64,000 bases of DNA, from NCBI RefSeq assembly GCF_004216915.1, contig NZ_SGXD01000003.1, positions 310,001 through 374,000 of the forward strand, in the 5' to 3' direction. Shown piece by piece: positions 30,672 to 38,373 of the stretch (the first letter of the stretch is position 1; the number at the start of each line of letters is the position of its first letter). The DNA comes from Motilibacter rhizosphaerae (GTDB lineage Bacteria > Actinomycetota > Actinomycetes > Motilibacterales > Motilibacteraceae). The notes beneath the pieces were generated by a model, which ran no database searches, was not told the origin of the DNA, and saw only the letters and a program-made list of their open reading frames with translations. Position numbers and translations under genes: made by a program.

Positions 30672-30776
30672 TCAGGCGAGGCGGGTCCGCTTGGGGTTGG
30701 CCACGGTGCTGAGGTGCTGCTTCACGGGCGTCGTCGCGCGCGATCCGGAGGACGAGGTCGTGGGGTTGCGGTCCAT
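30672..30776 (-). CDS. Putative 34-residue peptide
   Basis: The ATG at 30776 is preceded by AAGGGGG. The 34-residue product is hydrophilic and Ser/Thr/Arg-rich, with no cysteine and a basic end (NPKRTRLA). It is not a recognisable precursor peptide or toxin. Support: a ribosome site, and a strong terminator just after its stop, in an otherwise non-coding 215-bp gap below the cupin gene. It may be a small conserved actinobacterial protein; not recognised. Confidence 0.45.
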   Translation of the reverse strand: MDRNPTTSSSGSRATTPVKQHLSTVANPKRTRLA

Positions 30777-30865
30777 CGGGGCCCCCTTCGTGCGGTGGAT
30801 CGGATGACGACCAGTCTGGTCTGTCCGTATTGCGGCCGTGTGACGGCCGGGGAAAACCTGCGCGA

Positions 30866-31288
30866 TCAGGCGCTCGGGGTGCCTTCGGGCACGGCGCTGG
30901 GGACGGCCTCGCGCGAGTAGTCGTCCTCGAGGCGGACGATGTCGCACTCGTCGAAGTGGCCGTAGGCCACCTCCACGAAGCGCGCCGGCGCGGTGCCGGT
31001 GCAGCTCACGCGGTGCGCGGTGCCGCGCGGGATCCAGACCTGCTCCCCGACCTCGGGGCTCCAGGTACGGTCGCCGATCTCGACGACGAGACCGGCCTCG
31101 AGGACCTTCCACGACTCGTCGCGCGAGGTGTGGGTCTGCAGGGAGAGGCGGTGGCCGGGGTCGACGGTGATGATCTTGACCGTGACCTGCTCGTTGAGGG
31201 CCAGCTGCTCGAAGCGGCCCCAGGGGCGCTCGTCGACGAGGACGGCGGGCGCGGGAGGTGCGGCGGTCTCGCTGGTGGTCTGGGTCAT
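30866..31288 (-). CDS. Cupin protein, phosphomannose isomerase type II-like
   Basis: 140 residues forming a single cupin barrel related to the C-terminal isomerase domain of AlgA/ManC: VDERPWGRFEQL, DPGHRLSLQTHTSRDESW (metal-ligand His/Glu) and the second cupin motif WIPRGTAHRV. In bifunctional enzymes this domain interconverts fructose and mannose 6-phosphates. As a stand-alone protein it could supply mannose for surface glycans or be another sugar-phosphate cupin. It lies at the edge of the polysaccharide region. Confidence 0.85.
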   Translation of the reverse strand: MTQTTSETAAPPAPAVLVDERPWGRFEQLALNEQVTVKIITVDPGHRLSLQTHTSRDESWKVLEAGLVVEIGDRTWSPEVGEQVWIPRGTAHRVSCTGTAPARFVEVAYGHFDECDIVRLEDDYSREAVPSAVPEGTPSA

Positions 31289-31433
31289 GCGGTCTCCTCG
31301 AGTGGTCGGGGAGACGCCATCGTCTCAGGGTGGGCGGAGCTGGACAACGCCCAGCACATGGTCCCACAGCCGGATCACCCGGAAGAAGGCCTCCCGCTCG
31401 CCCAGTGGCGAGGGTCACACGGGTCGGGCCGCC

Positions 31434-32390
31434 TCAGAACAGCGCGCGCGCCAGCGCCCGGCGCGCCGCCACCACGCGCGGGTCGTCCGCACCGACGAGC
31501 GCGAAGAGCTCGAGCAGCCGGCCGCGCGCGGCATCGCGGTCCTTGCCGGCGCTGCGCGCCACCGCGTCCACGAGGCGCTGCATCGCGCGCTCCGGGTCCC
31601 CGCACGCCATCTCGAGGTCGGCGGCGTCGAGCGCGGCCGCGACGTCCCCGGGGTCCTGCGCGGCTGCGGCGAGCACGGCGGCCTGGTCCAGGCCCGCCGC
31701 CCGGTCCAGCAGCTCGACCTGCGCGAGGCCGGACACCGCCTCCTCGAGCCCCGGGGTCTCGGCGAGGACCTTCCGGAAGGCCTCGGCGGCAGCGCCGAAG
31801 TCCCCCGCCTCCGCCGCGTCGTACGCCGCGTCGAGGCGCGGGTCGCCGACCGGCTCGGGCTCGGCCGCGACGGCGGCGGGCGCGGTGCCCGTCGGGGGCA
31901 GGACGCCGGTGACGCCGTTGGCCGCGGCGAGCTGGAGCAGCTGGTCGATGTACTCCTCGACCTGGGCCGGGGGCAGCGCGCCCTGGAAGAGCGGCACCGG
32001 CTGGCCACGGACCACCGCGAACACCGAGGGGATGCTCTGGACGCGGAAGGCCGCCGCGAGCCGCTGCTCGGCGTCGGCGTCGATCTTGGCGAGCAGCCAG
32101 CGCCCGCCGCCCGCCTCGGCGAGCCGCTCGAGCACGGGGCTCAGCTGCCGGCACGGGCCGCACCAGTCGGCCCAGAAGTCGAGTACGACGGGCACGGTCT
32201 CGGACTGCGCGAGCACGACCTCGGCGAAGTCGGCCTCGGTGACGTCGACGACCCAGCCGCCGCCCCCGCCCGCGGGGGCCTCGCCCGTCGTCGCCGCTGC
32301 CGGCGGCGGCGTCGCGGCGCGGGCCTGCGCGCGGGCGGCGAGAGCGCCGAGGTCGACGGCGCCGTAGGCGTTGAAGGTCGGCTGCGTCAT
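31434..32390 (-). CDS. Thioredoxin-domain protein with C-terminal TPR-like region (CnoX/YbbN-like)
   Basis: 318 residues. After an Ala/Pro-rich N-terminus, a thioredoxin fold begins near 47 with the full WCGPC active site (C77, C80) and the cis-Pro IPSVF. Residues about 180-318 form Ala-rich helical repeats like the TPR part of CnoX/YbbN, a chaperone-redoxin that protects proteins from over-oxidation. It diverges from the epimerase gene across only 32 bases, an arrangement also recalled from M. tuberculosis (Rv1324 near Rv1322A). Confidence 0.92.
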   Translation of the reverse strand: MTQPTFNAYGAVDLGALAARAQARAATPPPAAATTGEAPAGGGGGWVVDVTEADFAEVVLAQSETVPVVLDFWADWCGPCRQLSPVLERLAEAGGGRWLLAKIDADAEQRLAAAFRVQSIPSVFAVVRGQPVPLFQGALPPAQVEEYIDQLLQLAAANGVTGVLPPTGTAPAAVAAEPEPVGDPRLDAAYDAAEAGDFGAAAEAFRKVLAETPGLEEAVSGLAQVELLDRAAGLDQAAVLAAAAQDPGDVAAALDAADLEMACGDPERAMQRLVDAVARSAGKDRDAARGRLLELFALVGADDPRVVAARRALARALF

Positions 32391-32422
32391 GCTTCCATCC
32401 TGTCAGGCTCACGAGGAGGCCC

Positions 32423-32872
32423 GTGCCCCCGCACCAGCACAGCGCCGCAGCCGGCCCGTACCTTCCCGCGGGCGTCCGGGTGCTCTCGGTCGACCACGTC
32501 GCGACCGCCGTCGCGGACCTCGACGCCGCCGTCGCGCAGCACGTCGCCCTGCTCGGGCTCGAGCTCGTCGGCGTCGAGGAGGTCCCCGGCCACGGGGTGC
32601 GCGAGGCGCTGCTGGCGGCACCCGGAGGGGGCACCCGCGTGCAGCTCGTCGCGGCGACCTCGTCCGGCACGCCGGTGGGCCGCTTCCTCGCGCGCCGCGG
32701 CCCGGGCCTGCACCACGTCGCGTACGCGGTGGCGGACCTCGACGCCGCCCTCGCGCAGCTCGGGGAGGCCGTCGTGCCGCCCGGGGCGACGAGCGGCGGC
32801 GGCGGGGCACGGGTGGCGTTCCTGCACCCGCGCGCCACCGGCGGGGTGCTCGTCGAGCTGGTCGAGCGCTAG
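32423..32872 (+). CDS. mce: Methylmalonyl-CoA epimerase (VOC family)
   Basis: 149 residues with two vicinal-oxygen-chelate repeats. Metal ligands expected for this enzyme are visible: H25 (SVDHVATAV), Q74 (TRVQLVA), H97/H98 (GLHHVAYAV) and E145 (VLVELVE). It interconverts R- and S-methylmalonyl-CoA in propionate/odd-chain metabolism. The partner mutase needs adenosylcobalamin, and the PduO adenosyltransferase is at 42.9 kb. The GTG at 32423 has GAGGAGG upstream. Its stop overlaps the stop of the convergent hydrolase gene. Confidence 0.92.
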   Translation: MPPHQHSAAAGPYLPAGVRVLSVDHVATAVADLDAAVAQHVALLGLELVGVEEVPGHGVREALLAAPGGGTRVQLVAATSSGTPVGRFLARRGPGLHHVAYAVADLDAALAQLGEAVVPPGATSGGGGARVAFLHPRATGGVLVELVER

Positions 32873-33618
32873 CGGGCGGCGACCCAGCCGGCCAGCACCG
32901 CGGCGTACGCGGCGGGCGCCTCCCACGGCACGAGGTGCCCGGCCGGCAGCACGACCGGCTCGGCGCCGACGAGCGCGGCGAGCGCCTGCGACTCCCCGGC
33001 CGCGACCACCTCGTCCTCGGCGCCCGCCACGACGAGCGCCGGGACCCCGGCGCGGGCGAGGTCCCGGGCCGAGTCGGGCCGCGCGGCCATCGCGCGCTGC
33101 GCCCACGCCACCGCCTCGGGGCGCTGCTCGCGGACGAGCGCCTCCGCCGCGGTGACGAGCGCCGGGCGCTCGGCACGGGTGCGCGCACCGTGCAGGCCGG
33201 GCACGCCCGCGACCGCGGCCGCCACGCCCTCCTCGGCGAGCACCCGCGCCGCCACGAGCTCGCGGCGCTCCCGCGCGTGCACGTCGTCGGCCGTGTGCCG
33301 CGTGGCCGTGAGCACGAGGCCCGCGACCCGTCGTGGCGCCAGGCGCAGCAGGGCCATCGCGACGTAGCCGCCCATCGACACCCCGCCGACGAGCGCGCGG
33401 CCGAGCCCCTCGGCATCGAGCACGGCGAGCACCTGGCGGGCGACGGACTCGAGGCTCGGCTCGGTCGCCGGCACCGCGCTGCTGCCGAAGCCCGCGACGT
33501 CCGGCGTCAGCAGGCGCACCCCGGGCACGCCCCCGTCGTGCACCGGGTCGAACATCCGCGCGTCGAAGGGGTGCGCGTGGAGCAGCACCAGGGGCGTCCC
33601 GTCTCCGCTGATCCGCAC
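32869..33618 (-). CDS. Alpha/beta-fold hydrolase
   Basis: 249 residues. Oxyanion motif LLHAHPFDARMF near residue 13; nucleophile elbow GVSMGG (Ser about 81); Asp in VAGAEDEVV and His in LPAGHLVPWE complete the triad. Substrate unknown; the family includes esterases, lactonases and haloperoxidase-like enzymes. The GTG at 33618 lies 12 bases after TAAGCT, suggesting a leaderless message. Convergent, with stops overlapping the epimerase gene. Confidence 0.9.
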   Translation of the reverse strand: MRISGDGTPLVLLHAHPFDARMFDPVHDGGVPGVRLLTPDVAGFGSSAVPATEPSLESVARQVLAVLDAEGLGRALVGGVSMGGYVAMALLRLAPRRVAGLVLTATRHTADDVHARERRELVAARVLAEEGVAAAVAGVPGLHGARTRAERPALVTAAEALVREQRPEAVAWAQRAMAARPDSARDLARAGVPALVVAGAEDEVVAAGESQALAALVGAEPVVLPAGHLVPWEAPAAYAAVLAGWVAAR

Positions 33619-33624
33619 CCGAGC

Positions 33625-33630
33625 AGCTTA
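33625..33630 (-). promoter_or_regulatory. Putative -10 box of the hydrolase gene
   Basis: Reads TAAGCT on the minus strand, 12 bases before GTG 33618. Confidence 0.4.
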
Positions 33631-33637
33631 GGGAGGC

Positions 33638-33952
33638 TCAGCGCGCCGGGCGACGCCGGTCGCGTGCGGCCCAGCAGGGCGTGTGCCAGTGCCGGCGCCA
33701 GTCGATCCCGCTGCTGCCCACCGGCCAGACCAGCAGGTGCGGTGTCGCGGGCGGGACGAGCTGGTCGCACCCGGGGCAGCGGTACGCCTTGGTGGCCGCC
33801 GCGCCCGTGACGGCGCGCACGTAGTGGGGCGCGCCGTCGAGGACGTCGACGCGGTCGGCGGGCGACTGCGCGGTGCCCAGCAGGCGCGGCGCCTGGCCGG
33901 CCCGCCGCCCTGCGGCGGGCGGACCGTCCGCCCGCCGGTTGCGCCTCGCCAC
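33638..33952 (-). CDS. Small zinc-ribbon-like actinobacterial protein
   Basis: 104 residues from GTG 33952, chosen because GAGGA lies seven bases upstream; GTG 33970 is a weaker in-frame alternative. A basic, disordered first half is followed by KAYRCPGCDQLV (CxxC) and then HWHTPCW, giving a plausible Cys/His zinc site. Short proteins of this type are common in actinobacteria, sometimes mislabelled ATP/GTP-binding; function unknown. Confidence 0.78.
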   Translation of the reverse strand: MARRNRRADGPPAAGRRAGQAPRLLGTAQSPADRVDVLDGAPHYVRAVTGAAATKAYRCPGCDQLVPPATPHLLVWPVGSSGIDWRRHWHTPCWAARDRRRPAR

Positions 33953-34020
33953 GCCACCATCCTCGCGCACGCGGGACGGCCGGCGGGAACCACCCGCGCG
34001 CGGGCGCCCGTTGTCCAGGC

Positions 34021-34572
34021 ATGACCACCTCGCACCGCCCGTGCCCCGCGGACCTGCTGCTGGACGGGTGGTCCTCGTCCCGGGTGGCGTTTGCCGGGCC
34101 CGACGAGCAGGGAAACTGGTCCCTCGTGCTGACCGACTCCGGGGAGACCGGCCCCGGAGCGGCTGAGCCGGGCGAGGACGAGCCCGCCGCTGCGGTCGGG
34201 GGGCTGCGGCCCGTCCCCCCTCCGGCGTCGCTGGGCCTGCAGGTCCAGGGCGACGGGGAGCGCGCCACCCTCGCGCTGCGCGGCGAGCTGGACGTCGCCA
34301 CCAGCGGGCTGCTCGACGCCCTCCTCGACGACCTGCTGCGCACGCGGCGCAGCCCCCGGCTCAGCTCGCTCGTCGTCGACACCGCCGGGGTGACGTTCGC
34401 GGACGCCGCGGGCATCTCCCCCCTCCTCCACGCGCGTGCCGTGCTCCACCGGCGCGGCGGGACCTTCGAGGTGCGCGACCCGAGCCCGGCGGTGCTGCGG
34501 CTGCTCACGCTGCTCGGCCTGACCGCCCTCGTGGTCGTCCCGGGCCCGCCGCAGCCGGCGCAGACCGCCTGA
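34021..34572 (+). CDS. STAS-domain protein (anti-sigma antagonist-like) lacking the phospho-serine
   Basis: 183 residues: an N-terminal, Gly/Pro-rich 70-residue segment and a C-terminal STAS fold ([21 protein letters not shown] ... [21 protein letters not shown]). In SpoIIAA/RsbV-type antagonists the loop reads D-S-[ST]-G and carries the regulatory phosphoserine; here it is D-A-A-G, so kinase switching of the usual kind is unlikely. It starts 68 bases from the zinc-ribbon-like gene, divergently. Confidence 0.85.
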   Translation: MTTSHRPCPADLLLDGWSSSRVAFAGPDEQGNWSLVLTDSGETGPGAAEPGEDEPAAAVGGLRPVPPPASLGLQVQGDGERATLALRGELDVATSGLLDALLDDLLRTRRSPRLSSLVVDTAGVTFADAAGISPLLHARAVLHRRGGTFEVRDPSPAVLRLLTLLGLTALVVVPGPPQPAQTA

Positions 34573-34596
34573 GCCGTCCCACCCGCCTGCGCGGCC

Positions 34597-34602
34597 TAGG
34601 CT
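34597..34602 (+). promoter_or_regulatory. Putative -10 box of nucS
   Basis: TAGGCT starting 13 bases before GTG 34610. The PduO gene has the identical hexamer at the identical spacing. It implies leaderless translation. Confidence 0.5.
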
Positions 34603-34609
34603 GCAGCGC

Positions 34610-35287
34610 GTGCGTCTCGTGATCGCCCGCTGCAGCGTCGACTACGTCGGCCGGCTCACCGCCCACCTCCCGCTCGCGACCCGGCTCGTCCTCGTGAAGG
34701 CCGACGGGTCGGTCTCGGTGCACGCCGACGACCGGGCCTACAAGCCGCTCAACTGGATGAGCCCCCCGTGCTCGCTGGCCGAGGGCACCGACGAGGCCGG
34801 CGCGATCCTCTGGACCGTCACCAACAAGGCCGGCGAGCGGCTGCTCATCTCGATCGCCGAGGTCCTGCACGACTCCTCCCACGAGCTGGGCGTGGACCCC
34901 GGGCTGGTCAAGGACGGCGTCGAGGCGCACCTCCAGGAGCTCCTGGCCGAGCAGCCCCACGTGCTCGGCGACGACGGCTGGCGGCTGGTGCGCCGCGAGT
35001 ACGCCACGGCCATCGGTCCCGTGGACCTGCTCTGCCGTGACTCCGCCGGCGCGGCGGTCGCCGTCGAGATCAAGCGGCGCGGGGAGATCGACGGTGTCGA
35101 GCAGCTCACCCGCTACCTCGAGCTGCTCAACCGCGACCCGCTGCTCGCGCCCGTGACCGGCGTCTTCGCCGCGCAGGAGATCAAGCCGCAGGCCCGCGTG
35201 CTCGCCGAGGACCGCGGGATCCGCTGCGTCGTCGTGGACTACGACGCGCTGCGCGGGGTGGACGACGCCGAGGCCCGCCTCTTCTGA
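34610..35287 (+). CDS. nucS: Mismatch-specific endonuclease NucS
   Basis: 225 residues, typical NucS/EndoMS length. An N-terminal DNA-binding/dimer domain ([21 protein letters not shown]), then a RecB-like nuclease domain with the catalytic Asp in [10 protein letters not shown] and Glu-x-Lys in [12 protein letters not shown], plus the QLTRYLELL helix. In actinobacteria without MutS/MutL this enzyme performs mismatch repair together with the beta clamp. GTG 34610 matches the leaderless -10 spacing. Confidence 0.96.
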   Translation: MRLVIARCSVDYVGRLTAHLPLATRLVLVKADGSVSVHADDRAYKPLNWMSPPCSLAEGTDEAGAILWTVTNKAGERLLISIAEVLHDSSHELGVDPGLVKDGVEAHLQELLAEQPHVLGDDGWRLVRREYATAIGPVDLLCRDSAGAAVAVEIKRRGEIDGVEQLTRYLELLNRDPLLAPVTGVFAAQEIKPQARVLAEDRGIRCVVVDYDALRGVDDAEARLF

Positions 35288-35290
35288 CTC

Positions 35291-35370
35291 CCCCGTGATC
35301 ATGCAGATCCTGGGGCCCGCCCTCCCCGTGGTCATGCACGTCCTGGGCGCCCAGGACGTGCATGATCACG
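35291..35370. repeat. Three copies of the GTGATCATGCAC repeat, two forming a hairpin
   Basis: Direct copies at 35291-35315 and 35324-35348 and an inverted copy at 35349-35370. Copies two and three form a 20-bp stem with one mismatch (GTGGTCATGCACGTCCTGGG with its complement) around a CG centre. The element lies just after nucS and probably ends its transcript. Confidence 0.8.
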
Positions 35371-35456
35371 AGGGTGCGGGTCCACCGGACGGTGGACACA
35401 GGTTGCCGGGCGAACGGTCGTAGCGCGGCACGCGCAGGCAGCGGCACGCTGTGCGC

Positions 35457-36305
35457 ATGAGCGACGCGATCACCGTACGCGGCCTGCAGAAGTCGTACGC
35501 CGGCACGCCCGCCGTCGCGGGCATCGACCTCGACGTGCGCCAGGGCGAGGTGTTCGCGCTGCTCGGCCCGAACGGCGCCGGCAAGACGACGACCGTCGAG
35601 ATCCTCGAGGGCTACCGGCCGCGCGACGCCGGCGAGGTGAGCGTGCTCGGGGCGGACCCCGCCGACGACGACCTCGCCTGGCGGCGCCGCATCGGCATCG
35701 TCCTGCAGAGCAGTGACGACTTCGCCGAGCTCAGCGTCGAGGAGACCGTGCGCCACTTCGCCCGCTACTACCCGCGGCCCCGCGACGTCGACGCCGTGCT
35801 CGTCGCCACCGGGCTGGAGGAGAAGCGCGCCTCCCGCACCCGCGCGCTGTCCGGCGGCCAGCGGCGCCGGCTCGACGTCGCCCTCGGCATCATCGGCGAC
35901 CCCGAGCTGCTCTTCCTCGACGAGCCGACGACGGGCTTCGACCCCGAGGCGCGACGGCAGTTCTGGCAGCTCATCGAGCGGCTCTCCGCGGAGGGCACGA
36001 CGATCCTGCTCACCACCCACTACCTCGACGAGGCCGAGCACCTCGCCGACCGCGTCGGCGTCATCGCCCGCGGCGGCATCGTCGAGGTCGCGACGCCGCA
36101 GACGCTCGGCGGGCGGCAGGACGCGCCCGCCGTGGTGCGCTGGACGGACCCCGTCGAGGGGCCGCGCGAGATCCGGACGACCGAGCCGACGCGTACGGTC
36201 CGGGAGCTCGCTGCCCGCTTCGACGGCGCCGAGGTCCCCGGGCTGCTCGTGCAGCGGCCCACCCTCGAGGACACCTACCTGCGCATGATCGGAGAGCCGG
36301 CGTGA
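35457..36305 (+). CDS. ABC transporter ATP-binding protein (drug/peptide exporter type)
   Basis: About 282 residues from ATG 35457. Walker A GPNGAGKTT (about 37-45), Q-loop VLQSSDD, signature LSGGQRRRLD, Walker B LLFLDEPTTGFD and the H-switch TTHYLDEAEHLADR. A roughly 70-residue C-terminal domain is typical of DrrA-like exporters. It is the first of four genes joined by 4-base overlaps: ATPase, permease, kinase, regulator. Substrate unknown. Confidence 0.93.
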   Translation: MSDAITVRGLQKSYAGTPAVAGIDLDVRQGEVFALLGPNGAGKTTTVEILEGYRPRDAGEVSVLGADPADDDLAWRRRIGIVLQSSDDFAELSVEETVRHFARYYPRPRDVDAVLVATGLEEKRASRTRALSGGQRRRLDVALGIIGDPELLFLDEPTTGFDPEARRQFWQLIERLSAEGTTILLTTHYLDEAEHLADRVGVIARGGIVEVATPQTLGGRQDAPAVVRWTDPVEGPREIRTTEPTRTVRELAARFDGAEVPGLLVQRPTLEDTYLRMIGEPA

Positions 36306-37144
36306 GCGCGTCCAGCATCGCCACCGAGGGCGTCGCAGCCCCGCCCCGCCGCTCCCCCACCGCGCTGTCCGTGGGCCTGGCCCGCGCGGAGGTGGAGACC
36401 AAGCAGTTCTTCCGCGACCGCGAGGCCGTGGTGTTCATCTTCACGTTCCCGCTGATCCTCATGTTCATCTTCGGCTCGGTGTTCAGCGGCGCCATCGCGC
36501 CCGGAGTGAGCTTCCGGCAGTACTTCGTCGCCGGCATGATCGCTTCGGGCCTGATGACGAGCGGGTTCCAGAACCTCGCCATCTCGGTCCCCGTCGAGCG
36601 CGACAACGGGACGCTCAAGCGGCTCGTCGGCACGCCGATGCCGCGGAGCTCCTACTTCATCGGCAAGATCGCGCTGATCCTCGCGACGACGGTCGGCCAG
36701 CTGACGCTGCTCATCGTGCTCGGCCACCTGCTCTTCGGGCTGGACCTGCCGAGCGACGGCGGCCGCTGGGTCACCTTCGTCTGGCTGGTGCTGCTGGGCA
36801 GCGCCGCCATGACGATGCTCGGCATCGCCTTCAGCTCGATCGTGCGCAACGGCAAGTCGGCCCCCGCGGTGGTCTCGCCGGTCGCGATCGTCCTGCAGTT
36901 CATCTCGGGCGTCTTCTTCCAGTACGACCAGCTGCCCTCGTGGATGCAGCACGTCGCCGCGCTGTTCCCGCTCAAGTGGCTCACCCAGGGCATGCGCTCG
37001 GTCTTCCTGCCCGACTCCTTCCAGGGCAAGGAGCCGGCGCACAGCTGGGAGCACGGGCGGATCGCGCTCGTGCTCGCGGCCTGGGCCCTCGCCGGCCTGC
37101 TCGTCGCCGTCCGGACGTTCCGCTGGCAGCGGGAGGCCCGGTGA
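36302..37144 (+). CDS. ABC-2 type transporter permease
   Basis: 280 residues from GTG 36302, overlapping the ATPase stop. Six membrane segments in ABC-2 layout, the first being VVFIFTFPLILMFIFGSVF, with the conserved ERDNGTLKRLVGTPM segment and a late ISGVFFQYDQLPSWMQ motif typical of DrrB-like exporters. It forms the membrane half of the exporter. Confidence 0.92.
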   Translation: MSASSIATEGVAAPPRRSPTALSVGLARAEVETKQFFRDREAVVFIFTFPLILMFIFGSVFSGAIAPGVSFRQYFVAGMIASGLMTSGFQNLAISVPVERDNGTLKRLVGTPMPRSSYFIGKIALILATTVGQLTLLIVLGHLLFGLDLPSDGGRWVTFVWLVLLGSAAMTMLGIAFSSIVRNGKSAPAVVSPVAIVLQFISGVFFQYDQLPSWMQHVAALFPLKWLTQGMRSVFLPDSFQGKEPAHSWEHGRIALVLAAWALAGLLVAVRTFRWQREAR

Positions 37145-38373
37145 CCGGGGCGGGCGTGGGCACCGACGTCTGGGCGCGCAGCCGACGCGGCTGGCACGTC
37201 ACGAGCTTCGGGCTCTTCACGGTCGTCACGCTGCTCACGGTGCTGGCCGGGCACTGGGCGTCGACGGCCTGCTGCGCGCTGCTCATCACGGCGTACGCGG
37301 CGCTCGGGGTCCGCGCGATCGAGCAGCAGCGCACGCCCCCCGCCGGCTACGCGTACGTCGCGGTCGCCTACGCCTGCTTCGTCGGCGCCGTCTGGACCGA
37401 CGACAGCGCCTACATGCTGCTGTTCGTGCTCTACCCGCACACGTTCGCGATCCTCCAGCGGCGCCGCGACGCCCTCGTCGCCGCCGCGGCCCTGAGCAGC
37501 GCGCTGGGCGTGGCCGTCTGGCACGGTGCCGAGGACACCTCGGGGGCCTGGGTGAGCGGCACCATCGCCGCGACCGTCAACTTCGTCGTGGCGGCCCTGC
37601 TCGGGCTGTTCATCTCCGGGGTGTTCCGCGAGAGCGAGGCGCGCGGCGCGCTCATCCAGGAGCTCGAGGCGACCCGCGAGCAGCTCGCCGAGGCCCACCA
37701 CCGCGAGGGCGTGCTCGAGGAGCGCGAGCGGCTCAGCCGCGAGATCCACGACACGCTCGCCCAGGGCTTCGCCAGCGTCGTCATGCTCTCCCGCGTCGCG
37801 ACCCGGGCCCTGGAGGGCGGCGACACCGGGCTCGCGGCGGACCGCCTCACGGCGCTGGAGTCGCTCGGCCGCGACAACCTCGCCGAGGCCCGGGCGCTGG
37901 TCGCCGCCCTCGCTCCCGCGCCGCTGCAGGAGGCGAGCCTCGTCGACGCGATCGGCCGGCTCGTCACCCGCTTCCGCAGCGAGACCGGCGTCACCACGGC
38001 CTACGTCGTGACGGGGACGCCGCGCCCCCTCCGGCCGCAGGTCGACGTCGTGCTGCTGCGCGCCGCCCAGGAGTCCCTCGCGAACGTCCGCAAGCACAGC
38101 GAGGCGTGCGCGGTCGAGGTCGGCCTGCGCTTCGAGGACGACCAGGTCTGCCTGCGGGTGCGCGACGACGGTCGCGGCTTCGACCCCGCCGCGGTGGAGG
38201 GCGGCGCCGGCTACGGCCTGCTCGGCATGCGCAGCCGCCTCGGCGCCCTCGACGCGGGTCTCCGGCTGGTGACGGCACCCGGCCGCGGCACCGAGGTCTG
38301 CATCGACGTGCGCGACCTCGCCGCGCCGGCGGTCGTGCTGCCCGCCCAGCCGGCTGCGACGATGGACTGGTGA
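37141..38373 (+). CDS. Sensor histidine kinase (NarL/DesK-type, HisKA_3)
   Basis: 410 residues from GTG 37141. Five or six N-terminal membrane segments (about 22-160) with almost no extracellular domain, a coiled-coil linker (165-195), the phospho-acceptor H203 in SREIHDTLAQGF, and a HATPase_c domain with N-box AAQESLANVRKHSEA and G-box RDDGRGFDP. Intramembrane-sensing kinases of this shape often control an adjacent exporter in response to an envelope-active compound. It overlaps both neighbours by four bases. Confidence 0.93.
   Translation: MTGAGVGTDVWARSRRGWHVTSFGLFTVVTLLTVLAGHWASTACCALLITAYAALGVRAIEQQRTPPAGYAYVAVAYACFVGAVWTDDSAYMLLFVLYPHTFAILQRRRDALVAAAALSSALGVAVWHGAEDTSGAWVSGTIAATVNFVVAALLGLFISGVFRESEARGALIQELEATREQLAEAHHREGVLEERERLSREIHDTLAQGFASVVMLSRVATRALEGGDTGLAADRLTALESLGRDNLAEARALVAALAPAPLQEASLVDAIGRLVTRFRSETGVTTAYVVTGTPRPLRPQVDVVLLRAAQESLANVRKHSEACAVEVGLRFEDDQVCLRVRDDGRGFDPAAVEGGAGYGLLGMRSRLGALDAGLRLVTAPGRGTEVCIDVRDLAAPAVVLPAQPAATMDW

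Noticed and set aside
30866-31288. Complete mannose-1-phosphate guanylyltransferase/isomerase
   Set aside because: Only the cupin isomerase-like domain is present; there is no nucleotidyltransferase domain.
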